Origin: Nematostella vectensis
Taxonomy: Eukaryota; Cnidaria; Anthozoa; Actiniaria; Edwardsiidae
Assembly: GCF_932526225.1 (NCBI RefSeq)
Contig: NC_064036.1
Location: 14,377,181-14,441,180 of the forward strand
DNA: 64,000 bases
Direction: 5' to 3'
Every line of letters begins with the position of its first letter. The stretch's first letter is position 1. The position numbers and the translations under genes are program-made. Shown piece after piece: positions 12,504-23,090 of the stretch. The notes beneath the pieces were generated by a model that saw only the letters and a list, made by a program, of their open reading frames with translations, did not search any database and was not told the DNA's origin.

Positions 12504-13222
12504 TACTTATTCTTTATTATTTCTTTTCCTTGCAATCAACCTGCATTCTTTTCCTAGGTAGATATAATTTCTTGTTTTGTTGTTATTGAATCAACAATAA
12601 CCAAAACTGTGATATTTTCTTTTTCCCTTTTTAGGGGGGGGGGGGGGGGGTGTTGGCCCAAGTACTTTTCTATTATTAGGTATCAAGCTACTTATGAGCA
12701 GCCCTTTAGGCCCATACCCAGGATTTTTCTTGGGGGGTGCAAAATTCGAAAAAGTGGACCTAATTTTTCCGGTGTGTGTGTGGGGGGAGGGTGGAGGGAG
12801 TGCTCTGATAAAAATCTGATCAACCGCGAAAAGAAAAATGATTTTTTTATGCCTTTGCAGTATATCCACGGGACGTTTATTGTCGGATTTGACTACATAC
12901 CAGAGTGATCTAGCTTATGCTTTATAGTTTTGTCTACAAATAGCACGTCTATTCGCCCCCCCCCCCCCCCTGGGTACGGGCCTACCCTTTGTGCTGGCAG
13001 GGTAGAGAGCATGAAAATGAAATGGATTTCTGTTGGAAAATCACTCTTTGCGAACTTTTCAGAACTATACGATACGGACTGAAAAACAGTGACTCGTAAT
13101 GACTCAGCATGATTAAGTATAATCTAGATATTTCCAGAATAGAATCATGTATTATTCATATACTATATTTGTAAATTAACACTGATGTAATGTTTACTTC
13201 TAGAACATTCCGTGACATGTCT
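12504..13222. other. Non-coding stretch with G and C homopolymers
   Basis: Contains a G run around 12634-12650, a GT/GGG-rich patch around 12770-12800 and a C run around 12956-12970. The open frames across these runs are proline/glycine artefacts. No gene is supported. Confidence 0.5.
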
Positions 13223-13230
13223 ATATAAGC
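13223..13230 (+). promoter_or_regulatory. TATA-like box, orphan promoter candidate
   Basis: TATATAAG at 13223-13230, with a candidate untranslated exon that could end at GAGAAG|GTAGCA near 13382. No downstream coding exon was found. It may instead be the promoter part of a solo LTR. Confidence 0.3.
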
Positions 13231-13871
13231 AGCTTGTCGCTGAGATCCTCACTTGTGTTTTCCAACTGGTTCAACTGCTCTAGTGAAGAAGGCGCCACTG
13301 CTGGTTAAAGATTGATTCGAAGAATCAAGACGTCTTCATCTCCGTTCAGAGAACCATTTCCATTAATTTCGACCCGAGAAGGTAGCAAAATGGGTCTGCA
13401 TTTAAAATAATATAAAATAGATACATTCAAGTCTATTGAGAACCTAGAAAAATAATTACATAGCTGTCCAGGCGACTGTCACAAAAATTTGGACCTCATA
13501 ACAGGCCTTAATTTTTTGTAAAAATGTTCATACGTTCTCTGTATTTTCCCGCATTGGCTCTATCCCGATTTCACAAGATTGTCCAAGCTGGGTTGACAGC
13601 AGTTATGACTCGGAGGTGTCTATGCCATGTCTGCTATCTACCCATTTTGCTACCCCCTCCAGTCAAAATTCATTTTATTTTCTTTATCTTTTCTCATTAC
13701 TCTGGTAGCAGAGGCTATTTTTCCCGGTCCGTGAAACGTGATCCATTACAACCCTGTTATATGTGTTACAGGAAACACTTACAGTGTTTGTATTAATGAC
13801 AGCAAATCTTTGGTGGTTGAAAATAATGTGTCTTAAATTTTTGCCCTATGACAGGTCTTCCAATAGGGTTT

Positions 13872-14102
13872 TGGATTCCGGATCCTAGTGTGTGAATTCC
13901 GGATTCCATGTGGGTTTTTTTCCCGTGGATGCCGGATTCCATTTTTGTTTCCAGGATTCTTGTATTCCGGATTCCAACTTAAGTCTTTGATTCCGAATCC
14001 TACTGTGTGGATTCCGGATCCTAGTGTAAGGATTCCGGATTCCAGTAGCATGGATTCCGGATTTCAAGTCTTATTTTTTCATGAATTCCGGATTCCGGAT
14101 TA
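13872..14102. repeat. Degenerate GGATTCCGGATCC tandem repeat
   Basis: Repeated GGATTCCGGAT(T/C)C motifs spaced by 10-25 variable bases. The motif is rich in the palindrome TCCGGA, so both strands look alike and several frames stay open by chance. Confidence 0.75.
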
Positions 14103-14734
14103 CCTGTCAAGGGGCAAAAATTTTGTAAAGGTTAACATTTTAAGAAGGATAACTGTGCTTTGTGAATAAAGTTGGAGAAGGATAGTGTTTTAAAAGATAT
14201 GTATTCACAAAAAATTGCAAAATATAATATCCACAATCAAAGCTACCGACGATTATACCCAACAATATTGATAACATAGATTAAAAAGATAATTAAACAA
14301 CTTTTTCCCATTTCCCTATGAATAGCACCCATAAGATCTTCCTAAATATGGGGCGATAAAAGTGACCATAATTTGTTACGCAAATATCATTCTAGACCCG
14401 CGATCAAAGATTTTTCAAAATACTGTTTTCTGGTACTGGCTGATTAGAGTGGTACAAAAAACAACATTCTGTTTGCCTTTTGTGGGAAATGCTGGTCAAA
14501 GAATATATCTCTACAGTTTAAAAACAGTACGGGTTTGTGTCATAAAATTACACATGCGCCATGTTGATCCTGGGGTTAATAAAGTACCGCTAAAAAATTA
14601 ATACAAACAGTTAATAAAAAATAAGATGTATCGTCTTCTCTTCAAGCAATCAATTTATACATGTAACGCTTGATTCATAATAAGGTATGTAAATCGCGCG
14701 GTGCAGAGCCAAGCACCTATACTTTAGCTCAAGC

Positions 14735-14740
14735 TATAAA
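14735..14740 (+). promoter_or_regulatory. TATAAA box, orphan
   Basis: GCTATAAAACCAGG is a good core-promoter-like sequence, but I could not assign a transcript to it. It lies 2.6 kb upstream of the mucin signal-peptide exon. Confidence 0.2.
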
Positions 14741-15171
14741 ACCAGGTTCCGCTTTCAATAATTTCACGTTTACTGTCAGCAAGTAGATTGCACGTCAAAT
14801 ACCTAGAAATAAAGTAATATTTTCACGCGGGGAATTGACGCAAGGTGGCGGGTTTCTCAATTGTACTTGACCCTCTCCCCAATTGTAGGAGTCCTCACTG
14901 TTTTCAAGCGATACTCTAGAATCGTAAATCGAGCGCCTATTTCCGTTCCGTACGCATAAACTATCGGTAGAAATTTGGATCTGACTTCTCGAGCAGGTAA
15001 CTCTAGGTAACGTTTAAGTGTATTGAGACTCTGGTATAGCCAGGTTCGGTATTAAAAAAGCAAGTGCAAATAATTGGGGTATTGTGTCAATCATTGTAGT
15101 CACGTGTGAAACTTGCCATGCACACTAGCACAGCAAGCATGTGGTGTGTTACCACCGTTGCCAGTAGCAAC

Positions 15172-15207
15172 CACAGCAGTCACAGCAGTCACAGCAGTCA
15201 CAGCAGT
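15172..15207. repeat. Four 9-bp repeats CACAGCAGT
   Basis: Four perfect head-to-tail copies of CACAGCAGT. Confidence 0.9.
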
Positions 15208-17304
15208 CCAAGGGTAACTCGCTGGTACACCCACGTAGGAAGGCTTGTAATTGTTTGTATGATTTTGTTTATTTGTTAAAACTATTGAAAAAAGAGGTCC
15301 AATCTTACATGCTAAAAAAACATGCGGCATTATATAAAGCTTCATCACGTGATTAGGGTATTATATAATGTTTTATAACGTTTCATGTCCGTTATTATGT
15401 TTTTTTCTTCTATTAAAAGTTCCCTGACCATACGCTTCAGGTTTGTTTGGTGTATTGCCCTGGGGTAGAAAGCCACTCTCACGTTTTCAAGAAGGTCAAT
15501 CCATAGAACAACATGTGTATTGAATATTGATGAGTGGGATTCCATGCGGTTTATAGCAAAGATGTCCTGAGGATGGAAGTTTCAAGATAGAATCAAATCA
15601 TAGCAGGTGATTAATTGAGCGCAATCATGAACAATTCTACACGGCAGGCTAGACATTTCTATCTTCGGATTTTTTTAATAGTGTTCAACGAGAATTGAAA
15701 GAGATTGCGCCCGCCTCGTTTCCCTAGACCCACCAAAATCTCTGTGGTTTGTGCAAAAGCTTCCCATTAGCGTCCCAGACAAGTTGTCTGTTTACATGAG
15801 CGGCCACTAAACTGACGACAATAATTGCTTTGCGTAAAACCCATTCTATTTTGCTATTAAAGTCTTGGCCTGTGCTTAGGACAGCAAGTATTTATCGCAA
15901 TTCGTTTTTGTAAACGAGCTGCTAAATACACGGGTACACAGCCAGTTATACGCCAATTGCAGAAATAATCACAGATAGGGCATTAAATTATGGAAGAGGG
16001 TAACATCAGTTGAAAACCACAGCCTAAGTTAAGCTGCCAAAACGAAAAACCCACGGAATCTGAGAAAAAGGGCACACAAATTTATTTTGCCACTAGTACA
16101 GACGGAACGTTTCAATAGCTGTTTTGTAAATATATGTCTATTTAATATTATTTAGCAGAGTAGTATATGAAGTAGTTAATTATTTGTACGTAAAGACATC
16201 AATACATCGATAAATGTTTTCTTTTTCTAAATAAGATAGAAGGTAATTTGTTCGTCAATGTTACATTTTTTTGCGTTATTAAAAAAATGAAAGGCTACCG
16301 CTAATAAAGCTCACGCAAGACCTTGAGCGCAAGACCATATAGCGTTATTATCAACCCATCACGTCTATCTGTTGGTATTATTTTTAATAAAGATCTTATT
16401 ATTATTACTGGTGATCGAAACAATTTACTAAATTCCACTGCAAATGCTATGGCAAAGTATATCAAATTAAGCCATGGAATATCACTGTATTTAGAAACAA
16501 ACAGATAAAATATAATGTAATGAGTCATGGCAACAATGTCCTAGCTGTGACTAGTAAATTCCTGCTTCACAGTAGGGTAAAAACCATTCAACTCCAAGAA
16601 GCATCATAATTTGTAAAACTCTCCAAGAGATCTATAGTCTAAACAACCGATGGAGCGTTACGTGAGTTGTCTTTTCAAATGACCCCCAAATTTCTCTTGA
16701 TTATTTGATAATGCATAAACTAGTGCAGATATAGAGTGCTAGGAACACAATTTTTACGAAGAAGCCTTTTTTTAAGATTAGTATGGTATCTCTATTAGGC
16801 GATTATCCTTGGGCCCCGAGACAAGCATCCGTTGATATCTAAATACTGCAGCATTTTAATAAAAAACAAATATATTTTGGGCTCTGTATAGTGGTTGCCT
16901 GAAAAGATGCAGCATTTTTAATGAAAAGCAAATCTCTTTTGAGTTCTATATAGTGGTCGCCTGAAAAGAGGTTGGCTGCTTGATCAAGGTACCGCCAGTG
17001 CCATACTTCGAGAATCTGTGCCGTAACATCAAAGCGTCAAGGTATCAAATAAATGGGCAAATCTTATACGTTAACATTCGGTTCAGTTGAAAATCTTTAA
17101 AAATTCGATTGAGTTGAAAGTGTTTGAAAGGATGCGTTATCGAAATTGCCCGAAGGGCAGACTACAATTGTAAAGCAGCATGAATCTTGAGATAAAAAAC
17201 ATGAGTCAAACTTTGTTTTGGTTATAAATTCCATAGCAGTAAAACTGTCGGTGTCCAACCAACTGCATAGGGGAGGGCATTGTGTTCCAGTGATCCGTGC
17301 GTGT
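15208..17304. other. Non-coding stretch upstream of the mucin gene
   Basis: AT-rich, no convincing gene. It contains a tandem duplication of about 61 bp, GCAGCATTTT...GCCTGAAAAGA, at 16848-16908 and 16909-16970. Confidence 0.5.
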
Positions 17305-17333
17305 CCAATAATGCATACCGCAAAATATAAAAA
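17305..17333 (+). promoter_or_regulatory. Core promoter of the mucin gene (CCAAT and TATA boxes)
   Basis: CCAAT at 17305-17309 and TATAAAAA at 17326-17333 precede the signal-peptide ATG at 17396 by 91 and 70 bp. The spacing suits a short 5' untranslated region starting near 17357. Function is inferred from spacing alone. Confidence 0.45.
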
Positions 17334-17395
17334 TAAGCAGCGAAAACAGTTCGGTGTTCATTCTCACCAAGTGCTGTTCAGGTAGAGTGTGGGAA

Positions 17396-17477
17396 ATGGC
17401 TAAGATGAGGCGCATCTGTGTGGTTGCGCTTTTGATTTCATTCGCTATTTCCGTCAATACACAGAACTCGACAACAG
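17396..17477 (+). CDS. Mucin/SEA gene exon 1: signal peptide
   Basis: ATG at 17396 opens 27 codons plus one base, ending at ACAACAG|GTAGGT. The protein starts MAKMRR, then a hydrophobic core ICVVALLISFAISV, then a likely cleavage zone NTQNSTT: a classic secretory signal peptide. The exon ends in phase 1. The next placed exon (32486) begins in the matching phase and opens with Thr/Ser-rich sequence, so I read this as exon 1 of the mucin gene. The intervening intron is about 15.0 kb and contains the Polinton-like element. The linkage is inference from phase, orientation and protein type; a transcript would settle it. Confidence 0.6.
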
Positions 17478-17888
17478 GTAGGTGCGGTTCGATAGCTATT
17501 TTGAAAGTCTGTTTTCTGCGCGGTTCACAACATTCTCAACAAGGCTCAATGCTCGTCATTTCAAGAGTTATGTAACCAGCCAGTGGTTAATGTCTTTCTT
17601 GCTTTGTACGGGACTTGCCGATACACTAAAATCCCGGGTTTTGATTGTTTTTTATTCTTATGTAATCAAGTGGTTAAAGTATAAAAAAGTGTTCACTTAT
17701 CTCTCTCTCCTCGCTTGTCTTGTCTCGTGTTCTTCACTCACGCTTTGCTCCCTCTCTACGTCACACACTCCCTCTCATATTACAATCATGGAATCAAAAG
17801 ACTATTCACAATTTGTCACACGCTGGCACCAAATCAGTTCTGGTCAGCTTGTGACTGAGAATAATCTTGCAAGCTGCAAGAAAAGGTT

Positions 17889-17894
17889 AATTCA
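17889..17894. repeat. Left target-site duplication AATTCA
   Basis: AATTCA directly abuts the left end of the Polinton-like element and is repeated at 31363-31368 beside the right end. Six-base duplications are typical of Polinton/Maverick integration by a retroviral-type integrase. Confidence 0.85.
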
Positions 17895-18176
17895 GGGGGG
17901 GGGGGGGCTGGGTAGTTTCAGTGAAACGGCCTGGGAGGCGCGGATCGCCCCTCTGGGCCTCCCAGCCCCGTCTCTATATATCAGGCAGATAATGTTTCAC
18001 GTACATAAACAATCGGCAAAAGCTAATGTAGGCCAAAACGATTTCACGTACATTAACAATCGGCAAAAGTTAATGTAGGCAAAATAGATTTCTCGTACAC
18101 GAATAATCAATTAGGGCCGGTGTTTCGCGTGCATGAACCGATTAGGGCTGCAGGTGTTTCGCGCTCATGAATAATT
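17895..18176. repeat. Left terminal inverted repeat with subterminal repeats
   Basis: About 282 bp matching the complement of 31082-31362 with roughly seven substitutions. It starts with a G run, then CTGGGTAGTTTCAGT. Inside are two direct copies of a ~46-bp unit beginning TTTCACGTACAT (from about 17996 and 18042) and two of a GTTTCGCG...CATGAA unit near 18121 and 18157. Such subterminal repeats may bind integrase or replication proteins; no evidence beyond the repetition. Confidence 0.9.
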
Positions 18177-18209
18177 AATTAGGCGTTGGGTTTGCAATTA
18201 GACATTCGT

Positions 18210-18535
18210 ATGTCCTGTGGTATACCGAGCGTTCGAAGGATGAGGTACGGAAGGGATTACTGCGGGTGGCTGAAAGCCGGCCACGCAAACACGTGCGGCC
18301 GAAGGTGCATGGACACCTACTGCAAGGTGCACCTCCAAAGGCTCCGTATGGGCATCCCCCTCGCCGTGCCGTGCCGTGCAGGATCTGCGGCGTAGGGACT
18401 CGGTCGGAGAGGCGGTTGTGCCGCCCCTGCGGAGCGAATCGTGTAGGGCAGTGGATGCGTGTTGTCCAGAGGCGCGCTCGGAAGCGGTTCGCGCTCGTCC
18501 TGTCTGACATCGCGGCCCGCGGTGCGGTCAATTAG
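18210..18535 (+). pseudogene. Small Cys-rich (zinc-finger-like) protein, frameshifted
   Basis: The ATG at 18210 starts a frame encoding MSCGIPSVRRMRYGRDYCGW followed by C-x3-C, C-x2-H spacing and ends early at about 18392. A second frame from about 18375 to 18535 carries CRICG and CRPCG and a basic C-terminus. The two parts look like one ~108-residue protein with CxxC pairs. The break falls in a GCCGT pentamer repeated three times (18363-18377), so repeat slippage is a likely cause. Cys spacing suggests a zinc-binding protein; the role is unknown. It sits just inside the left inverted repeat, upstream of the replication gene. Confidence 0.5.
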
Positions 18536-18663
18536 AGACTGGGTGGCATGGGGCATACCCGAACTCCCAGTTAGAGATTGGGTGGCGCGGGTCATACCCG
18601 AGCACTCATCCCGCCGGTTGTGATCCGGGCAGTTGGAGATTGGGTGGCACAGAGTATACCCAA
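18532..18663 (+). promoter_or_regulatory. Three 31-bp direct repeats before the replication gene
   Basis: Copies at 18532-18562, 18571-18601 and 18633-18663 share TTAGAGAYTGGGTGGC followed by GGNCATACCCGA. The third ends two bases before the ATG at 18666. Position and repetition suggest a cis element of the replication gene (promoter, origin iteron or translation leader). Function is inference. Confidence 0.55.
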
Positions 18664-18665
18664 AC

Positions 18666-21600
18666 ATGGACGCTTATATAGAGGAGATTCTCGATAGCAT
18701 GCGTGACAAAGAGGCGCCCGCCGTACTGGCAGGGCTGGTCCAAAACATCCTGGACGAGGACATCCCCGACGATGTCAAACACAGGCTGCTTAAGCCGCTC
18801 GTACCGGAGAAGGTGTGGACGGAGGAGGTCTGGCGCGAGTTCGACCCTCTGCTGCCGGGACGGCGGCAGGAGGGCCCGGAGAGCTTAGACCCCAAGACGT
18901 ACTACTCTCTCTTCGTCGGCGGCGCCCATCTTCGGTTCCCAAGCGTGGATGCCACTCTACGGGGCCGAGACATAAGCGCCAGTGTTTACCAGGAGATGCG
19001 AGATTATGGTGGAACAGGTGTGATTGCTCTAAAGCTGGTTGTGCGGGGGCCTGATATTAATGATGACGGCTCGGTGTGGTGGGTCTCGCACGAGCGAGAG
19101 TCTCTGCGGGCGAACGCAGTGCTTCCGCTGGTGCTCGAGATGGTAGACCCCGACCGGCGTTACAGCTATGTGTTGTGAGCTATGTTGCCGACTTCTTGAG
19201 GAATCGCGGCACCTCGCGCTCCCTTGGTCTAACCAAGACACGAGGCAAGATCCTCGAGCGGTTTGACAAGAAGCTGGCCACCACGGGGTGCACCAAAGAG
19301 GACCTCTTCGAGATGGAAAGGAAGCTCGGGATAAAGCTGGTAGCCGTGGACGCCCTGGGCAACGTCCTGTGGGACTCGGGGAAGTACGAGAGGGGGTACA
19401 CACAAATCCGCATCCCTTGCCACAATAACCAAGCCTGGGCGGAGCTTCCGACTGAACCACCTGCGATCGCGAGCGTCCACGGCCTAGACTTCGAGGCTGA
19501 GAGGGAGCTTCGTTCGCTATGTCAAGGAGAGGCAGCGCCTCGCGCTACCAGTGCCGCCGCAAAAACGCACGAGGCGAAGGTGCGAGAGGTGCTCATTCGC
19601 TTCATAAACAGGGCGATCCCCAGAAGCACGAGGGTCTGGCTGTGTGGGCGTGTTATAGTCACGCACGAAGGCAAACTGTACCGATCGGGACAAAACGGGT
19701 GGGCTATCGACAGGGCGTTTACAGACGAGACTGGACATGATCCTCAATGGCTCCCTGATGATCACCCAGCCTACCAAGAGTACATCGAAGCTACGCACTC
19801 GATGGGCGGCGCAATAGGGTATCGCTTCAAGAAGTGGACCCAAAGAGAAAACATCAGGCCAACGCCTCCTAAATACAGGGACGTCTGGCGAGCGGCGCAA
19901 GTTGAGTCCAAAGTGTGGAATAGCAGGGAAAACTTAGGGGCGCGGCCTCATGCTCACATCGACATGCGTGCGGCGTACCTAGGATGCGAGGACAGTGTCT
20001 TCGGCGGCGCCTCGGACGCCATTGATCTGGTACGGAAATACGGCTTCCCTACGAACGTGTATCGTATCGCGGATGTTGCGGGACGGTCATTGAGCGAGGT
20101 TCTTCAACTGACCGGGGCCATTTAGTTGACCGAGTGGGGGTTCTCCGAGGCCTGCCACCCCTACACTTCCGGGAGGGTAGGGCAGCACTTGGAACAAAAC
20201 GAGGGCTGGATCACCACGCCAGAGCTCAAGGACCTGCTAGACTCGGGTGACCTCGCCATGGCCGCGGCGAGGGAGGTGTTGTATGGCGTCGGAAAAAAGG
20301 ACTCCATCAAGTTCCCCCACTCCGGCCCCGGCGGCGAAGACTCGCAGGGTCGAGATCTCGCTGTCCGTTTCGTAGGCAAGTGCGCTCGCCATGGCGACGA
20401 GTCCTCGATCGTAGTCCGCGACCGTGAGGAAGCCGCGTATCTGACAAACCTCCTTGCGGGCACCGACCACTTACTTAACTTCGAGCATGCCGACGGGGCT
20501 CATCTGATCCAATACAAAGACGGAGTCCGGCGCTCACAATGGTACCACATCAGGGCCTTCGTCTTGGCGTACACAAACATAGCGTTGCGACGTATGTTGA
20601 GGTGGATCCCTAGCGAAGACGTCCTCCGAGTGTGCACAGATGCCGTATACGCAAAGGCGGTGCCCAGTGGTGTGAGGCTCGTGGAGCGAAACCCGAGGTA
20701 TGGAGAGTGGCGCCACAAGAGAGCTGGGTACGAGTGGCGGCCCGAGGCGGCTTGGGGTCCGAAGAGGTCGGGGTGCTTGGCTAGGGAGCCAAGCACTGCG
20801 CCGAGTCTGCCGTGCAATCTGGTGGCCGCGACCTCTGCGAGGATGTATCTAGCCGGCCAGGGAGGATCGGGGAAGACCGAGTGGGCGGTGAGCATGTTCC
20901 GTGGCCGTAACGCTGTGGTGCTCACCCCCGAGAACGACCTCGCCCACGACCATCGCAACAACCCGCGCCTCGCGGTGAAGGCTTAAACCTACCACCACTA
21001 CCTCTGCATACCAGCGGAGAAGCCGATAGAGGAGTGGAGACCTTCCGAGCTGGGGCACAAACTCGACCGTCTTGCAGAAGTAATCATCATTGACGAGTGC
21101 TGTAAGGTGCAGACTAAAGTGCTACGCGCCATCCTAGGGTATCTCGCCACGCGGCCGTGTCAGGTAGTGTGTTGTGGCGACTATTGGCAGGTCCCGCCCT
21201 GGGGAGATAAAGAGGGGCCTCACGATATGCTCAAGGAGTGGGCACAAGGGAACATCCGCTGGTTCGAGTCCGACTACCGCTGCCTGTGTGAAGACTGCGG
21301 AAAGCCGTACAGTACATGCGACCGCGGCTCTGCCGCCCCCTCCTCCAGGCTCCACGACATAAAGGGCCGGATTTGGTGTCAGCCAGACTCCCAACAGCTT
21401 GAGGTGTTTCGAGAGGAGTGGGATGGGGTGGCGTTCGACGCGGTGATCGAGCAGGCCCACCCAAGCGATATGTGGGTGTGCTCGACCAACAAGATGGGGG
21501 CCCTTGTCCAGCAGCGATTGGTAGAGCACCACAGGAGAAACTACCCCCGACTGCCAGCAACCATCCGCTTTGACCCCGATCCTAGCGTCGCGCATCGTTA

Positions 21601-22228
21601 TCGCAAGCAAGGACGGCCGGTGCCCGTGCCAGGCAAAAGGGGCGAGAAGGTCGACGCGTACAAAGGCACGGTAGTCGAGGTCCCTCTCGGCGTGGTCCTT
21701 AACGGGCTTCCCCTCGAGTGGAAATACGCGGGCTGGGGGACAGTCCACCGGGTGCAAGGCAAGACCATCCAGTACCCAAGACGTCTGTTTATCATAGACC
21801 ACAGCTTAGAGGGCTGGATCACGAATGCTGTGTACACCGGCATCTCCCGCGTGCGGCTCGCCGACCAGATAGTCCGCGTGATCCCCCCCGATGACACCCC
21901 AGGTGCCTTGGTTCCCACAGGACTGCAGGCTACGCCCAGTGAAGAGCTCATTATAGCGCGAATCAAGCGATACGCTATAGACGACAGGCAAAAGGGTCAC
22001 ACGAAGTACACGGGGCCGCACCACGTTCTGACGGTGGACCACGTACTCGGCATGATTGATGACGCGGAAAAGAAGTGCACGCTCTGTGGCACTCAGCTTC
22101 TGATTCAGGGGTACACCAAGAGTCATCCCCAATGCTTCAGTATCGACCAGCGGGACGACAGTCAGGGTCACTACAAGTGGAATGTCAGACTCACGTGCCT
22201 CAGCTGCAATAGAAGGCACAAGCGCTGA
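18666..22228 (+). pseudogene. PolB-like polymerase / SF1 helicase / zinc HNH-like fusion, disrupted
   Basis: Start ATG 18666 (MDAYIEEILDSMRDKEAP); about 1,190 codons in all. Palm-like motifs: HIDMRAAYL (Asp codon 19961) as motif A and RVCTDAVYA (Asp codon 20639) as motif C, with a YTNIALRRML helix between. The polymerase assignment is tentative since both motifs are divergent. The helicase is clearer: Walker A GQGGSGKT (~20855-20880), Walker B VIIIDECC (~21083), GDYWQVPP (~21176), HRVQGKT and TGISRVR (~21745-21855). The C-terminus has CTLCG and CLSCN pairs around FSIDQRDDS, like an HNH or zinc domain. Breaks: frame change at ~19164-19185, TAG at 20123-20125, TAA at 20984-20986. Canonical Polintons carry a protein-primed PolB without a fused helicase, so this module is atypical. 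Confidence 0.75.
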
Positions 22229-22231
22229 TCA

Positions 22232-22275
22232 CGCTAGGGTGGCGCTAGCGTGGCGCTAGGGTGACGCTAGCGCGA
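22232..22275. repeat. Four 11-bp repeats between convergent genes
   Basis: CGCTAGGGTGG, CGCTAGCGTGG, CGCTAGGGTGA and CGCTAGCGCGA lie head to tail just after the TGA of the + strand replication gene and across the 3' end of the - strand integrase frame. The units hold the palindrome GCGCTAGCGC. They may act in transcription end formation or replication; unproven. Confidence 0.8.
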
Positions 22276-23090
22276 CCAGAAGATTTTTTTGATCGCGCTG
22301 GCGTCACGCTACGCAACTGTGATCGCATGAAGCCGTGCTTAGAGTACGCCGTGTAATACAACACTGGCTGTCCGGGCTTCATGACCCTCTTTAGTATTGG
22401 GTACGCCTTGCTTGTCCACCACGGGTCCGTCGCTCGCCGTCGGCCCTTGTCCTGAAGGTCTTCCTCGTTTACGGCGATGTACACCTCCGTTCCGACATCT
22501 AAGGGGACCTCTAGGGGAGGCTTTTTGGCTTTGAGAGGCACGCGCCTCAGCTTTATGGCGTCCTCAGGCGCAAGGCCAGTCACGCGAGTCTTCGTTGCGT
22601 TCATGTCCGAGATGACGATTGGCAGAGCAGTAACCCACTCGCGGTTTGTCTTGACGGACGCAAGCTCCTTCGAGTACTGCGCTCGAAATAGGCGCTGCGA
22701 CAGCCAGCGGTGGAAAGACTGGGCGAAAGCTTGGCTCCTGTGGTGCCCAGGTTCAGCCCGTCGGACCTCCACCCCGTGGTCTGTTAGGAGCTTCGTGGTA
22801 GCACCCTTGAACTCCGTGCCGTCATCAACCATGAGGGCTTTAGGCCACGTGAGAGGTCCCTCTTCGTAGATGCCAGCGAGTTCGCGGGAGACGACGGCCG
22901 CGCTCTTAGTCCTCAGTGGGCGGGTGGCTTTATATCGTGAAGCAACGTCAACGACAGTCAGGGCATACTTGTACCCGCGGTCGGTTGGTAAGAATAGCAG
23001 GTCCGACTGGTGGATACGGTTTGGTATCTGCTCCGAGAAGTGGGCGTAGGTAGTCGGAGGAGGGGGCGTCTGTGTGTAGCCCCCAACGGG
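22245..23090 (-). pseudogene. Retroviral-type (rve) integrase core, degraded
   Basis: The frame is open from 23090 to 22245 and lacks an upstream ATG; the first ATG (22832) is inside the core. RNase H-fold landmarks: first Asp in HQSDLLFL (codon 23001-23003), ALTVVDVASRYK as the following strand, second Asp in VDDGTEFKG (codon 22824-22826). Thirty-five codons later, where Polinton integrases have the catalytic Glu before a FNR/FHR-type helix, there is Gln (codon CAG, complement at 22719-22721). The N-terminal side appears to continue in another frame across a C run near 23068-23080, so a frameshift is likely. The family joins element ends to target DNA with 6-bp staggers, agreeing with the AATTCA duplication. 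This copy is probably inactive. Confidence 0.8.

Noticed and set aside
12591-12908. Overlapping open frames over G/C homopolymers
   Set aside because: Low-complexity proline/glycine runs, no splice or start support.
13885-14169. Open frames on both strands over the GGATTCC repeat
   Set aside because: Palindromic repeat keeps frames open; no independent coding evidence.
17482-18078. 198-codon + strand frame
   Set aside because: It runs from the mucin intron across the target duplication into the terminal inverted repeat, so it cannot be an ancestral gene.
21134-21802. 222-codon - strand frame opposite the helicase
   Set aside because: The + strand carries ordered SF1 helicase motifs; the antisense frame has none.
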